From NCBI GenBank assembly GCA_029880065.1, contig JAOUPD010000072.1, positions 1-5,678 of the forward strand: DNA of 5,678 nt. Reading direction: 5' to 3'. Positions 1 through 5,677 of this stretch are shown piece by piece (position 1 is the first letter of the stretch; every line of letters starts with the position of its first letter). Under the pieces are notes generated by a model, which was not told the DNA's origin, ran no database searches, and saw only the letters and a program-made list of their open reading frames with translations. This DNA comes from Hadesarchaea archaeon. GTDB taxonomy: Archaea > Hadarchaeota > Hadarchaeia > Hadarchaeales > Hadarchaeaceae. Both the position numbers and the translations under genes were made by a program.

Positions 1-560
1 GGAATCTCGTAGAGAACCAAATTTGCCCCTAACGATCTAAATTGCGCGCCCCGCAGCCCAGTGGGGTCCACCCGCAACCCGAGTATCGAAATTACCTCAT
101 CGCGCGTTGCATCGCTTATTTTTTTCTCTATCTTCGGTTTTCCTGTTTGGGGGTCTACCGCTACATTGCCGAGACCTTCGATAATTTTGTTGATCAGATT
201 TTCAGTTATTGGCCTTCCAATTTCAGCTACGGCCACTCCTGTGGATGGGTCAAGGCTGATGGTATTGACGCTCACGTAAAGGTTGTCCTCAAGCCTGGGT
301 ATTATCTTCCCCCACCAAGTGTTTTCCACGTTGTCTTGGATATTTTCAAATGTGACGTGTGAAGCTTCGAGTGCAAGTATAATCCTAGAGCCGCCGATGA
401 TATCGACCCCGAAGCTGAGTCCTCGCGTGTATTGAGCTGGCCACCCCAACGCTTTTTCCGTCTCTGGATCAACCGGATTCAAAGGGCTCCAAACCAGTAT
501 GGTACACAAGAAAACTGTGAGGAGCAACAACGCGATACGGCGTTCCTTAAATACTGACAT
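1..560 (-). CDS. secD: Protein-export membrane protein SecD, N-terminal part (runs off window)
   Basis: SecD is the larger subunit of the SecDF complex in the cytoplasmic membrane, which aids late steps of Sec-dependent protein translocation using the ion gradient. The frame is open without a stop from the ATG at 560 to the left edge, giving 186 residues; the C-terminal transmembrane bundle lies outside the window. Residues about 8-25 form the first membrane segment after a short basic N-terminus. Residues 51-64 (GVDIIGGSRIILAL) match the family's D-x-x-G-G motif that opens the first extracytoplasmic domain, and residues 163-185, starting RVDPTGLRG, match the conserved RVN/D-x-x-G-L block of that domain. 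The start is supported by GGAGG and AAGGAG at 575-565, four bases ahead of the ATG. It overlaps the end of secF by 14 bases, implying translational coupling. Identity is strong; only the truncation by the window edge limits the call. Confidence 0.9.
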   Translation of the reverse strand, partial: MSVFKERRIALLLLTVFLCTILVWSPLNPVDPETEKALGWPAQYTRGLSFGVDIIGGSRIILALEASHVTFENIQDNVENTWWGKIIPRLEDNLYVSVNTISLDPSTGVAVAEIGRPITENLINKIIEGLGNVAVDPQTGKPKIEKKISDATRDEVISILGLRVDPTGLRGAQFRSLGANLVLYEI

Positions 561-1419
561 GGTACTCCTTCCTCCGCTGTCGTTCTGCATGCCGCATAAC
601 GATTGCAGCGTTTAAGAACCAAGTGTTAAAAATATCGATGATGATGCCGAAGATGAGCACGGCTGTCAACTGGTAAAGCTGAGGGGCTGTCGTTAGAAGG
701 CTGATGGCGAAGAGAGGAATAAGCGTGCTGCCGCTCATCATCAAGCCCGTGCGCATCGCACCGATCACCTGCTCCTTGGGCTCGCCCCCAACCCGCTTGA
801 GCACTCGCGTGGTGAGCAGAATGTTTGTGTCAACGGTGTATCCGATGAGCATTAGCAAACCTGCTATCGACGCCAGACTAAGTTCGACGCCGAACAGCGC
901 CATACACCCGAAGACCCCCAACAAGTCGAGCCCCACGGCGAGCAAGATTGCCCCCACGGTGATGCGGCGCCGGAAGGTGATGAAGATAATGACGCCCATC
1001 GCGATGAAGGCACCGACCATGGCTCTTACGGCCTGCTCAGAATAGATGCTGGTGATGGTTGCTCCTCTCGGCTCCACGGTGACGGAGTTCTCAGGTATGC
1101 CAAATCGAGATGAAAACATGCTTTTAACGAGGAGAGTTTCGTTTTCCCCCAGCACGTTGCTGGTTCCTATATCGAAGCCATTTTCAACGATGTTGACATC
1201 AGCATTGTAGTGGAGCAAATTTTCGACGGCAATTTCAACCGCGCCAGCGTCAGGAACATTTTCCAACCCCCGCACTATTATCAAACCACTTTCCCTGAAA
1301 TCAGTGCTGAATGGGACACTGAGCACTAGCATGGAAATAGTCAGGACCGCTATGATGGCTAGCGGAATCGCTGCTAATTGGCGGTTGCTTAAACGCCGCT
1401 GAGGCCAAGTGATATTCAT
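547..1419 (-). CDS. secF: Protein-export membrane protein SecF
   Basis: SecF pairs with SecD in the membrane to promote protein export through the Sec translocon. The 290-residue product has the family layout: membrane segment 1 at about 14-36, an extracytoplasmic domain at about 37-128, then five more segments (roughly 133-149, 154-175, 180-207, 226-244, 250-276). The signature in segment 4 is clear: residues 193-207, GYTVDTNILLTTRVL, with Asp197 in the position of the polar residues important for ion-coupled function in the family. The length is normal for an archaeal SecF. The D-x-x-G-G motif usually found just after segment 1 is degenerate here (Asp40-Phe-Arg-Glu-Ser-Gly). The start ATG has GAGGG at 1431-1427, seven bases upstream. 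secF precedes secD, the reverse of the E. coli secD-secF order, and the two form an overlapping operon. Confidence 0.93.
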   Translation of the reverse strand: MNITWPQRRLSNRQLAAIPLAIIAVLTISMLVLSVPFSTDFRESGLIIVRGLENVPDAGAVEIAVENLLHYNADVNIVENGFDIGTSNVLGENETLLVKSMFSSRFGIPENSVTVEPRGATITSIYSEQAVRAMVGAFIAMGVIIFITFRRRITVGAILLAVGLDLLGVFGCMALFGVELSLASIAGLLMLIGYTVDTNILLTTRVLKRVGGEPKEQVIGAMRTGLMMSGSTLIPLFAISLLTTAPQLYQLTAVLIFGIIIDIFNTWFLNAAIVMRHAERQRRKEYHVSI

Positions 1420-1426
1420 CGGTGAA

Positions 1427-1458
1427 CCCTCTTGTTATTTTTAGGTGAGGATAAATAA
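1427..1458 (-). promoter_or_regulatory. Candidate promoter and ribosome binding site of secF-secD
   Basis: On the minus strand TTATTTAT at 1458-1451 resembles an archaeal TATA box and lies 32 bases before the secF ATG. A start site about 25 bases downstream would give a very short leader. GAGGG at 1431-1427 is a possible Shine-Dalgarno site. The box is in the only non-coding stretch between secF and the divergent trmI gene. The match is by eye only, in an AT-rich region, so it is tentative. Confidence 0.4.
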
Positions 1459-1470
1459 CTTGACGAGGTC
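1435..1470 (+). promoter_or_regulatory. Candidate promoter and ribosome binding site of trmI
   Basis: TTATTTTTA at 1435-1443 is a possible TATA element for rightward transcription, predicting a start site near 1463-1467. GAGGT at 1465-1469 sits seven bases before the trmI ATG and fits a Shine-Dalgarno site. If the predicted start site is right, leader and Shine-Dalgarno nearly coincide, so the true initiation could be slightly further upstream. It overlaps the candidate secF promoter on the other strand. Confidence 0.35.
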
Positions 1471-1476
1471 GGGAGA

Positions 1477-2232
1477 ATGATCGAGGAAAACGAGCGAATA
1501 ATCCTCATTGACGAGCGAGGCAGAAAATATCTTGTCAAAGCCGAGCGAAAACAGCTCCACACGGATTTGGGGGTTGTTGATTTGAGCGAGGCTATTAGGC
1601 AAGAGCCGGGGGCGAGGTTAAAATCACACGTTGGCAAAGAGTTTATCCTTCTGCGCCCGCGTATCATTGATTACCTCCAGAAGCTCCGCCGCGTCCCCCA
1701 GATAATGTTGCCCAAAGATGCTGCGCAAATCGTTGCATATGCCGGCGTGGGGCCGGGCAATTTCGTTGTCGATGCTGGCGTGGGGTCGGGTTCGCTCGCG
1801 ATCTTTCTCGGCAATCTTGTTCGACCCAACGGACGCGTGGTGAGCTATGAGGTGCGGGAGGATTTCGCGCGCGTGGCGGAGGAGAACATCAACATGACAG
1901 GGCTCAACGATATTGTGACGGTGAAGCTGAAAGATATCTACGAGGGAATCGACGAGCATGATGTCGACTTGGTAACGCTTGACCTTCCCCAGCCTGAGCG
2001 GGTGTTGCCCCACGCGGAGCGGGCCCTAAAACCGGGTGGTCACCTTGTAACATTCGCTCCCTGCGTCGAACACTTGCAACGCCTCTACCGGGAGCTACCA
2101 AATTACCGCTTCGTCCACTGCAAGACTATCGAGTGTCTTGTTCGGGAGTTCGAGGTCAAGCCGAGTTGCACCCGCCCCAAGACGCGGATGATCGCACACA
2201 CGGGCTATCTAACATTCGCACGGCGTACGTGA
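1477..2232 (+). CDS. trmI: tRNA (adenine-N1) methyltransferase TrmI, archaeal type
   Basis: TrmI uses S-adenosylmethionine to form N1-methyladenosine in the T-loop of tRNA (position 58, and also 57 in archaeal members such as that of Pyrococcus abyssi), acting as a cytoplasmic tetramer. The 251-residue length is typical. The N-terminal small domain (about 1-65) precedes a Rossmann methyltransferase fold. Residues 98-106 (VDAGVGSGS) are the SAM-binding motif I, 124-129 (YEVRED) hold the acidic ribose-binding position, and 168-173 (LDLPQP) carry Asp169, the position of the family's catalytic aspartate. The C-terminal block RPKTRMIAHTGYLTFAR (233-249) is characteristic. Cys196 and Cys231 lie where the hyperthermophilic enzyme has intersubunit disulfides. 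Leu78 replaces the His or Tyr I recall at that site. The gene is monocistronic, divergent from secF. The start is fixed by GAGGT at 1465-1469 and by family-like N-terminal sequence. Confidence 0.93.
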   Translation: MIEENERIILIDERGRKYLVKAERKQLHTDLGVVDLSEAIRQEPGARLKSHVGKEFILLRPRIIDYLQKLRRVPQIMLPKDAAQIVAYAGVGPGNFVVDAGVGSGSLAIFLGNLVRPNGRVVSYEVREDFARVAEENINMTGLNDIVTVKLKDIYEGIDEHDVDLVTLDLPQPERVLPHAERALKPGGHLVTFAPCVEHLQRLYRELPNYRFVHCKTIECLVREFEVKPSCTRPKTRMIAHTGYLTFARRT

Positions 2233-2252
2233 CAAACGGTTTTTAAGGTTTG
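2233..2252 (+). terminator. Possible trmI transcription terminator in the convergent gap
   Basis: Directly after the trmI stop there is a T5 run at 2240-2244 flanked by a short inverted repeat, CAAAC (2233-2237) and GTTTG (2248-2252). Archaeal terminators are often simple oligo-T stretches, so T5 is a weak candidate. The repeat extends into the last codons of the opposing DUF35 gene. Only 10 bases separate the two stop codons. Confidence 0.3.
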
Positions 2253-2641
2253 ATTAAGCGTCCCTTGAAACCGTAGTAAATGACACCGTCTTGACTCTCC
2301 TCGCCCATCCGCCTGAAGACCATTTCAACCTCGTCGCCTATCTTGACTTCATCTGGGTTGCAGTCGGTGATCTGCGCGGTCAAGCGGGGGCCATCTTCGA
2401 GTTCGATGATTGCGAGCACGTAGGGTACTTGGTCTTCAAAACCTTCTGCAGCAACGTGTGCCACCGTGTAAGAGAGTACCTTGCCTTGGCGCTTGAGTCG
2501 GTAAGGCTCAAGCTTGCCCATCCGCCTGCAAGATGGACAGATGGAGCGAGGCGGGAATAAGATTTTGTTGCAATTTCCGCAGCGCGCCCCCACGAGGTTA
2601 TATCGGTTTGGTATCTCTCGCCAGAAACGCGGAACGGCCAT
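2243..2641 (-). CDS. DUF35 zinc-ribbon/OB-fold protein, partner of thiolase and HMG-CoA synthase
   Basis: This 132-residue protein has no expected catalysis of its own. Known archaeal homologs bridge acetoacetyl-CoA thiolase and HMG-CoA synthase, and the complex shares a CoA-binding site so that acetoacetyl-CoA is channelled. An N-terminal helix region (1-15) is followed by a rubredoxin-like zinc ribbon with Cys21-x-x-Cys24 and Cys35-x-x-Cys38. An OB fold spans about 45-132, beginning GKVLSYTVAHV and including the segment VPYVLAIIEL. Length and layout are typical of the family. The ATG at 2641 is preferred because GAGGTGA lies five bases upstream and the product then starts MAVPRFWRE, as relatives do. 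An in-frame GTG at 2650 would add three residues and overlap the thiolase gene. The ATG comes one base after the thiolase stop, so translation is surely coupled. The gene is last in the operon. Confidence 0.9.
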   Translation of the reverse strand: MAVPRFWREIPNRYNLVGARCGNCNKILFPPRSICPSCRRMGKLEPYRLKRQGKVLSYTVAHVAAEGFEDQVPYVLAIIELEDGPRLTAQITDCNPDEVKIGDEVEMVFRRMGEESQDGVIYYGFKGRLIKP

Positions 2642-2654
2642 CTTAGTCACCTCG
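2642..2654 (-). promoter_or_regulatory. Ribosome binding site that decides the DUF35 start
   Basis: On the minus strand GAGGTGA, close to a perfect anti-16S match, ends five bases before the ATG at 2641 and overlaps the last codons of the thiolase gene. This spacing fits the ATG and does not fit the in-frame GTG at 2650, which lies inside the site itself. Confidence 0.7.
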
Positions 2655-3806
2655 CCTCAACACATGCACCACCGCAGTTCCTCCCGAGCCACCGACATTG
2701 TGTGCTAACCCGATCTCCGCCCCATCGACTTGGCGCTTGCCCGCCTCGCCTCGAAGCTGCTGCACAATCTCCACGACCTGCGCGATGCCGGTAGCGCCCA
2801 CGGGGTGCCCCTTGCCCTTGAGCCCGCCACTCGTGTTTACGGGGATTCGCCCACCTATCGCGGTCTCGCCTTGCTCGGTCACTTTGCCACCCTCACCCTT
2901 CTTGCAGAATTCCAAGTCCTCAATTGCCATGATTTCGGCTATCGTGAAGCAGTCGTGAACTTCTGCGAGATCGATGTCATCCGGCTTGACGCCAGCCATT
3001 TTGTACGCTTTTCGCGCGGCCTCAATGGTAGCTTGTAGGCTCGTGAGAGAGGAACGGCTGTGGAGTGAGATGGTATCACTCGCCTGTCCAGTACCAGCGA
3101 CCAAGATTGGGGTATTAGTGAGCTTCCGCGCCTTCTCCGCGGAGGCGAGGATCACGCAGGCAGCGCCGTCGGTGATCGGGGAACAATCGAGCAATTTCAG
3201 GGGTAGGGTAACCGGTGGGGACTTCATCACGTCATCGACCGTTATCTCCATCTGATATTGCGCGCAGGTGTTGAAACATGCGTTGTGGTGATTTTTCACC
3301 GCCACCGCTGCCATTTGCTCTTCCGTGGTTCCAAATTCGTACATGTGGCGGCGAGCCATCAGCGCATAGAGACCAGGGAAGGTAGCACCTACAAATACCT
3401 CCCATTCTTGGTCAGCGGCTGTCGCAAGTGCCCCGGTGGCCACCCCAGTGAGAACATCGGTCATCTTCTCTATGCCGGCGGCGACGACAATATCGTGGAG
3501 GCCCGAGCCAACATCGATTACCGCTTGGCGGAGCGCAAGCCCGCCCGACGCGCAGGCCCCCTCGACGCGCGTGGAGGGGATGGGTAAAAGTCCAGCGTGT
3601 TCTGCGACGATTGAGGAAATATGCTCCTGGCGGATAAATTGGCCAGAGGACATGTTTCCCACGTACATCGCACCTATCTGTTTCCCGTCAATCCCTGCAT
3701 TCTCGATCGCCCGGGCACCCGCTTCCATCATCATCTCTCTAAACGAGACGTCCCAGAGCTCGCCGAACTTCGTCAGTCCAACGCCTATTACTGCAACGTC
3801 GCGCAT
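2643..3806 (-). CDS. Acetyl-CoA C-acetyltransferase (acetoacetyl-CoA thiolase), archaeal SCP2-like type
   Basis: The enzyme condenses two acetyl-CoA to acetoacetyl-CoA, the first step of the mevalonate pathway. The 387-residue product shows thiolase signatures: Cys85 in EGACASGGLAL (nucleophile), His284-Asp-Cys286-Phe (HDCF motif), Asn324 in NTSGG, and His334 in GKGHPVGATG. The C-terminal loop reads HNVGGSGG (369-376) instead of the Cys-x-Gly of classical biosynthetic thiolases. This is the SCP2-thiolase pattern, in which the HDCF cysteine is thought to take over as acid/base. The ATG follows the HMG-CoA synthase stop codon with no gap, and GGTGA at 3816-3812 gives the ribosome site. Thermodynamically unfavourable condensation is expected to be pulled by the synthase through the DUF35-bridged complex. 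A degradative role is conceivable from sequence alone, but gene context argues strongly for synthesis. Confidence 0.93.
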   Translation of the reverse strand: MRDVAVIGVGLTKFGELWDVSFREMMMEAGARAIENAGIDGKQIGAMYVGNMSSGQFIRQEHISSIVAEHAGLLPIPSTRVEGACASGGLALRQAVIDVGSGLHDIVVAAGIEKMTDVLTGVATGALATAADQEWEVFVGATFPGLYALMARRHMYEFGTTEEQMAAVAVKNHHNACFNTCAQYQMEITVDDVMKSPPVTLPLKLLDCSPITDGAACVILASAEKARKLTNTPILVAGTGQASDTISLHSRSSLTSLQATIEAARKAYKMAGVKPDDIDLAEVHDCFTIAEIMAIEDLEFCKKGEGGKVTEQGETAIGGRIPVNTSGGLKGKGHPVGATGIAQVVEIVQQLRGEAGKRQVDGAEIGLAHNVGGSGGTAVVHVLRRGD

Positions 3807-4853
3807 CTACTTCACCAGCAGCTTCCTGAATTTTGCGTAGGTGGCGTATTCGATGTAGACCTTCCGATTCGCATAGTCGAGCACCTTTGGAGCCGCATCA
3901 CGTTTGTTTTCAATACCGTCGCGCACGACGATGCTGAAGGCATCACTTCCTGCACCCGATCCATATGAAACTGCGAGGATCCGCTCCCCAGGTCTGGCTT
4001 GGTCGAGGACTGCGGCGAGGCCTATCATGGTCGACCCCGAGTAGGTGTTGCCTATCATGGGCGTCAGTAGGCCTGGTGCCACCTGCTCCCTCGAGAATCC
4101 CAGCTCCTTTGCCGCATGCATTGGGAATTTTCCGTTGGGCTGGTGGAAAATCGCGTAGGCGAAATCTTGGGGGGTGAGCTGGAGCTGTCGGAGCAGACCG
4201 TTAGCTGCGGAAAGCACATGTTTATAATAGGCGGGCTTTCCGGTGAATCGCCCTCCGTGCCTGGGATAAGGTCGCATATCTCGGCGCCAGAAGTCGGGCG
4301 TATCGGTGGTGTAGGAGTAGGTACCTTCGATCGCTGCTAGGGTCTCGCTCCCGTTCTTGCCCACGATGAAGGCCCCTCCCCCGGCCGCAGCTGTGTACTC
4401 GAGGGCATCTCCCGGAGCCCCTTGGGCTGTGTCGGACCCAATCGCCATACCGTATTTTATCATGCCCGCTTCAACTAGCCCCATACAGGTCTGAATCCCG
4501 GCTGTACCCGCTTTGCACGCGAATTCATAGTCAGCGGCTGTGAGGTCTGGGGTGGCCTCGATAGCTTCTGCTACGATCGTGGCCGTTGGTTTGACTGCGT
4601 AAGGGTGGGACTCTGAGCCGATGTAGATTGCACCTATGTCTTGAGGGTCGATGCCGGCCTGTTTCACGGCGTTGCGCGCGGCTTCGACTGCTATGGTGGC
4701 GGTATCTTCATCAGGTCCAGGGACGGATTTTTCTTCGACCAAAAGCCCGCGCTTAACGCTCTCGGGATTTTCCCCCCAGACTTTGGCTATCTCTTCCACC
4801 CGTATGCGGTACCTGGGGATGTAAACTCCGTAACCGACTATGCCAACGTCCAT
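3807..4853 (-). CDS. Hydroxymethylglutaryl-CoA synthase (archaeal type)
   Basis: This enzyme joins acetyl-CoA and acetoacetyl-CoA to HMG-CoA, which HMG-CoA reductase then turns into mevalonate for isoprenoid lipids. From the ATG at 4853 the product is 348 residues, the usual archaeal length. Catalytic residues are recognisable: Glu81 in GSESHP, nucleophile Cys113 in EFACKAGT, and His237 in FHQPNGKFP. GNTYSGST (268-275) is the conserved Asn-containing loop and GSGAGSDAF (298-306) the C-terminal glycine-rich loop. The N-terminus MDVGIVGYGVYIPRYRI is the typical family start. The frame continues upstream to 4976, but that extension is not family-like, crosses the promoter and runs into the regulator gene. 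AAGGTGA at 4868-4862 supports 4853. It is the first gene of the operon with thiolase and the DUF35 protein. Confidence 0.95.
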   Translation of the reverse strand: MDVGIVGYGVYIPRYRIRVEEIAKVWGENPESVKRGLLVEEKSVPGPDEDTATIAVEAARNAVKQAGIDPQDIGAIYIGSESHPYAVKPTATIVAEAIEATPDLTAADYEFACKAGTAGIQTCMGLVEAGMIKYGMAIGSDTAQGAPGDALEYTAAAGGGAFIVGKNGSETLAAIEGTYSYTTDTPDFWRRDMRPYPRHGGRFTGKPAYYKHVLSAANGLLRQLQLTPQDFAYAIFHQPNGKFPMHAAKELGFSREQVAPGLLTPMIGNTYSGSTMIGLAAVLDQARPGERILAVSYGSGAGSDAFSIVVRDGIENKRDAAPKVLDYANRKVYIEYATYAKFRKLLVK

Positions 4854-4861
4854 TAGTAAGG

Positions 4862-4868
4862 TCACCTT
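4862..4868 (-). promoter_or_regulatory. Ribosome binding site deciding the HMG-CoA synthase start
   Basis: AAGGTGA on the minus strand lies eight bases before the ATG at 4853. It is a strong archaeal Shine-Dalgarno match and identifies this ATG, rather than the one at 4976 in the same open frame, as the start. Confidence 0.75.
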
Positions 4869-4911
4869 TTTATTTTGAATATTAATTTTTGTGTCTATGC
4901 TTAAGCGAGGG

Positions 4912-4926
4912 CAATAAAAGCCTTTC
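4912..4926 (-). promoter_or_regulatory. Candidate BRE/TATA promoter of the mevalonate-entry operon
   Basis: Reading the minus strand, GAAAGG (4926-4921, compatible with a B recognition element) is followed by the TATA-like CTTTTATTG (4920-4912). A start site about 24 bases below the box centre would fall near 4892 and give a leader of roughly 38 bases that includes the Shine-Dalgarno site. A second AT-rich patch near 4890-4877 is less likely, because its start site would fall at the start codon and leave the Shine-Dalgarno out of the message. Confidence 0.5.
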
Positions 4927-4927
4927 G

Positions 4928-4956
4928 ATTGTCGGAAAAAACATCGGCAATTGTCG
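4928..4956. repeat. Heptamer direct repeat upstream of the operon promoter, possible operator
   Basis: ATTGTCG occurs at 4928-4934 and again at 4950-4956, exactly 22 bases apart, about two turns of the helix. The second copy lies in a near-palindrome, CGGCAATTGTCG (4945-4956), where 10 of 12 positions match its reverse complement. The repeats sit immediately upstream of the candidate BRE/TATA, where an activator or repressor could bind. A chance heptamer pair in a stretch this short is not negligible, so the operator role is only a suggestion. Confidence 0.3.
4936..4941 (-). terminator. Oligo-T candidate terminator after the regulator gene
   Basis: Six consecutive T residues on the minus strand lie 22 bases after the stop codon of the helix-turn-helix regulator and just ahead of the candidate promoter of the next operon. 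Archaeal RNA polymerase can terminate at such U-tracts without a hairpin. If terminating, it would separate the regulator transcript from the HMG-CoA synthase operon; readthrough cannot be excluded. Confidence 0.4.
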
Positions 4957-4963
4957 TGAGGGG

Positions 4964-5677
4964 TCAGTGGACGCACTTTCGAAGCCCCTCGATCAGCTCC
5001 CCAACTGACGGCAGTTTCGAGACCACGAGGGGAACGCGTAGGAGCTCGGCTATTTTTACCCCCAGCACGTCGACACGCTTGAGTTCGCCGTGCAGGATTA
5101 CCATCCCAGGGGTTATCCCGATTACCTTTACAGCCACCATGGGGGAGCGCCCCGTCGTCACACCAGTAAAAACAAGCGCCCGTTCGGTGGTTAACCCGTA
5201 GAGGCGCCTGAAATCGTCGGCGGAGAGGCCCAGCACCGCCTTGTAGCTGTCGACGACGGTGTAGCCGAAGAGCTTCTGGTCGAGCAGCTCCTTGTTCGCG
5301 ACGACGTTGCCGTCGATAGCCTTACAGACGGTCTTCCCATCGGTGGGCTCGCCGAACTCTCGGATCTCGAGTACGACATCGGGCGGCAGCTGGGTGCCGA
5401 ACACGTGGGAGAAGACCCTAGACACCTTTCCGCCCTGTTGCTCATCGAGCTTAAGGAAGGCGTCGACCACACGCCTGATGGTCGCTGCCCCAGGTGATTT
5501 CCTCCGCCCGGCCTCGTAGTCGCTGATTACTGAGGAGGAGACGTGCATCATTTTGGCGAGCGAGGTCTGGTTAATCCCAAATCGCTCCCGCCAGCGCTTG
5601 AAGGCCCCCCCCGGGTCGTCGGAAAGGGTTATGTCGCCGGCGATCCATCGTGCGATTCTTTCTCTTACTTCGGCCAT
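4964..5677 (-). CDS. Xre-type helix-turn-helix transcriptional regulator with an unassigned C-terminal domain
   Basis: A predicted DNA-binding regulator of 237 residues. Residues about 24-76 form a Cro/C1-type helix-turn-helix: the first helix region around FKRWRERFGINQTSLAKMM, a turn, and a recognition helix within SSSVISDYEAGRRKSPG (47-63), a very typical Xre signature. Residues about 95-237 form a second domain of mixed helices and strands, including TTGRSPMVAVKVIGITPGM (174-192) and a hydrophobic C-terminal stretch KIAELLRVPLVVSKLP. I recognise no standard ligand-binding family there. It resembles an archaeal group of predicted regulators (COG1709-like, from memory). The ATG at 5677 lies one base inside the window edge, so its ribosome site and promoter are not visible and a longer start cannot be excluded, although MAEVRERIARWIAGD reads as a natural N-terminus. 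It stands directly upstream of, and on the same strand as, the HMG-CoA synthase operon, which suggests it may control that operon. Confidence 0.85.
   Translation of the reverse strand: MAEVRERIARWIAGDITLSDDPGGAFKRWRERFGINQTSLAKMMHVSSSVISDYEAGRRKSPGAATIRRVVDAFLKLDEQQGGKVSRVFSHVFGTQLPPDVVLEIREFGEPTDGKTVCKAIDGNVVANKELLDQKLFGYTVVDSYKAVLGLSADDFRRLYGLTTERALVFTGVTTGRSPMVAVKVIGITPGMVILHGELKRVDVLGVKIAELLRVPLVVSKLPSVGELIEGLRKCVH

Noticed and set aside
42..362. Two plus-strand open frames near the left edge
   Set aside because: They lie opposite the SecD coding sequence, which carries clear family motifs in a frame that is open through the edge.
704..1045. Plus-strand open frame of 113 residues opposite secF
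   Set aside because: Its product has no recognisable domain and a Pro/Ser/Thr/Lys-rich composition expected from the antisense of a membrane protein gene; secF on the other strand is unambiguous.
1624..2013. Minus-strand open frame of 129 residues opposite trmI
   Set aside because: It has no family signature and lies entirely within the well-supported trmI gene.
2642..2650. GTG start at 2650 for the DUF35 gene
   Set aside because: The GTG lies within the GAGGTGA ribosome site itself. The ATG at 2641 has correct spacing and gives the family-like N-terminus.
2698..3840. Several plus-strand open frames opposite the thiolase gene
   Set aside because: They are antisense frames kept open by GC-rich codon use, with no domain signatures or ribosome sites; the thiolase motifs account for the region.
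4869..4890. AT-rich stretch in the HMG-CoA synthase leader with short palindromes (AATATT, ATTAAT), considered as an operator or second TATA box
   Set aside because: The palindromes are only six bases and expected by chance in such AT-rich sequence, and a start site from here would exclude the ribosome binding site.
4854..4976. N-terminal extension of HMG-CoA synthase starting at the ATG at 4976
   Set aside because: The extra 41 residues do not resemble the family, cross the candidate promoter and oligo-T stretch, and overlap the end of the regulator gene. The ATG at 4853 has a strong ribosome site and the typical family N-terminus.
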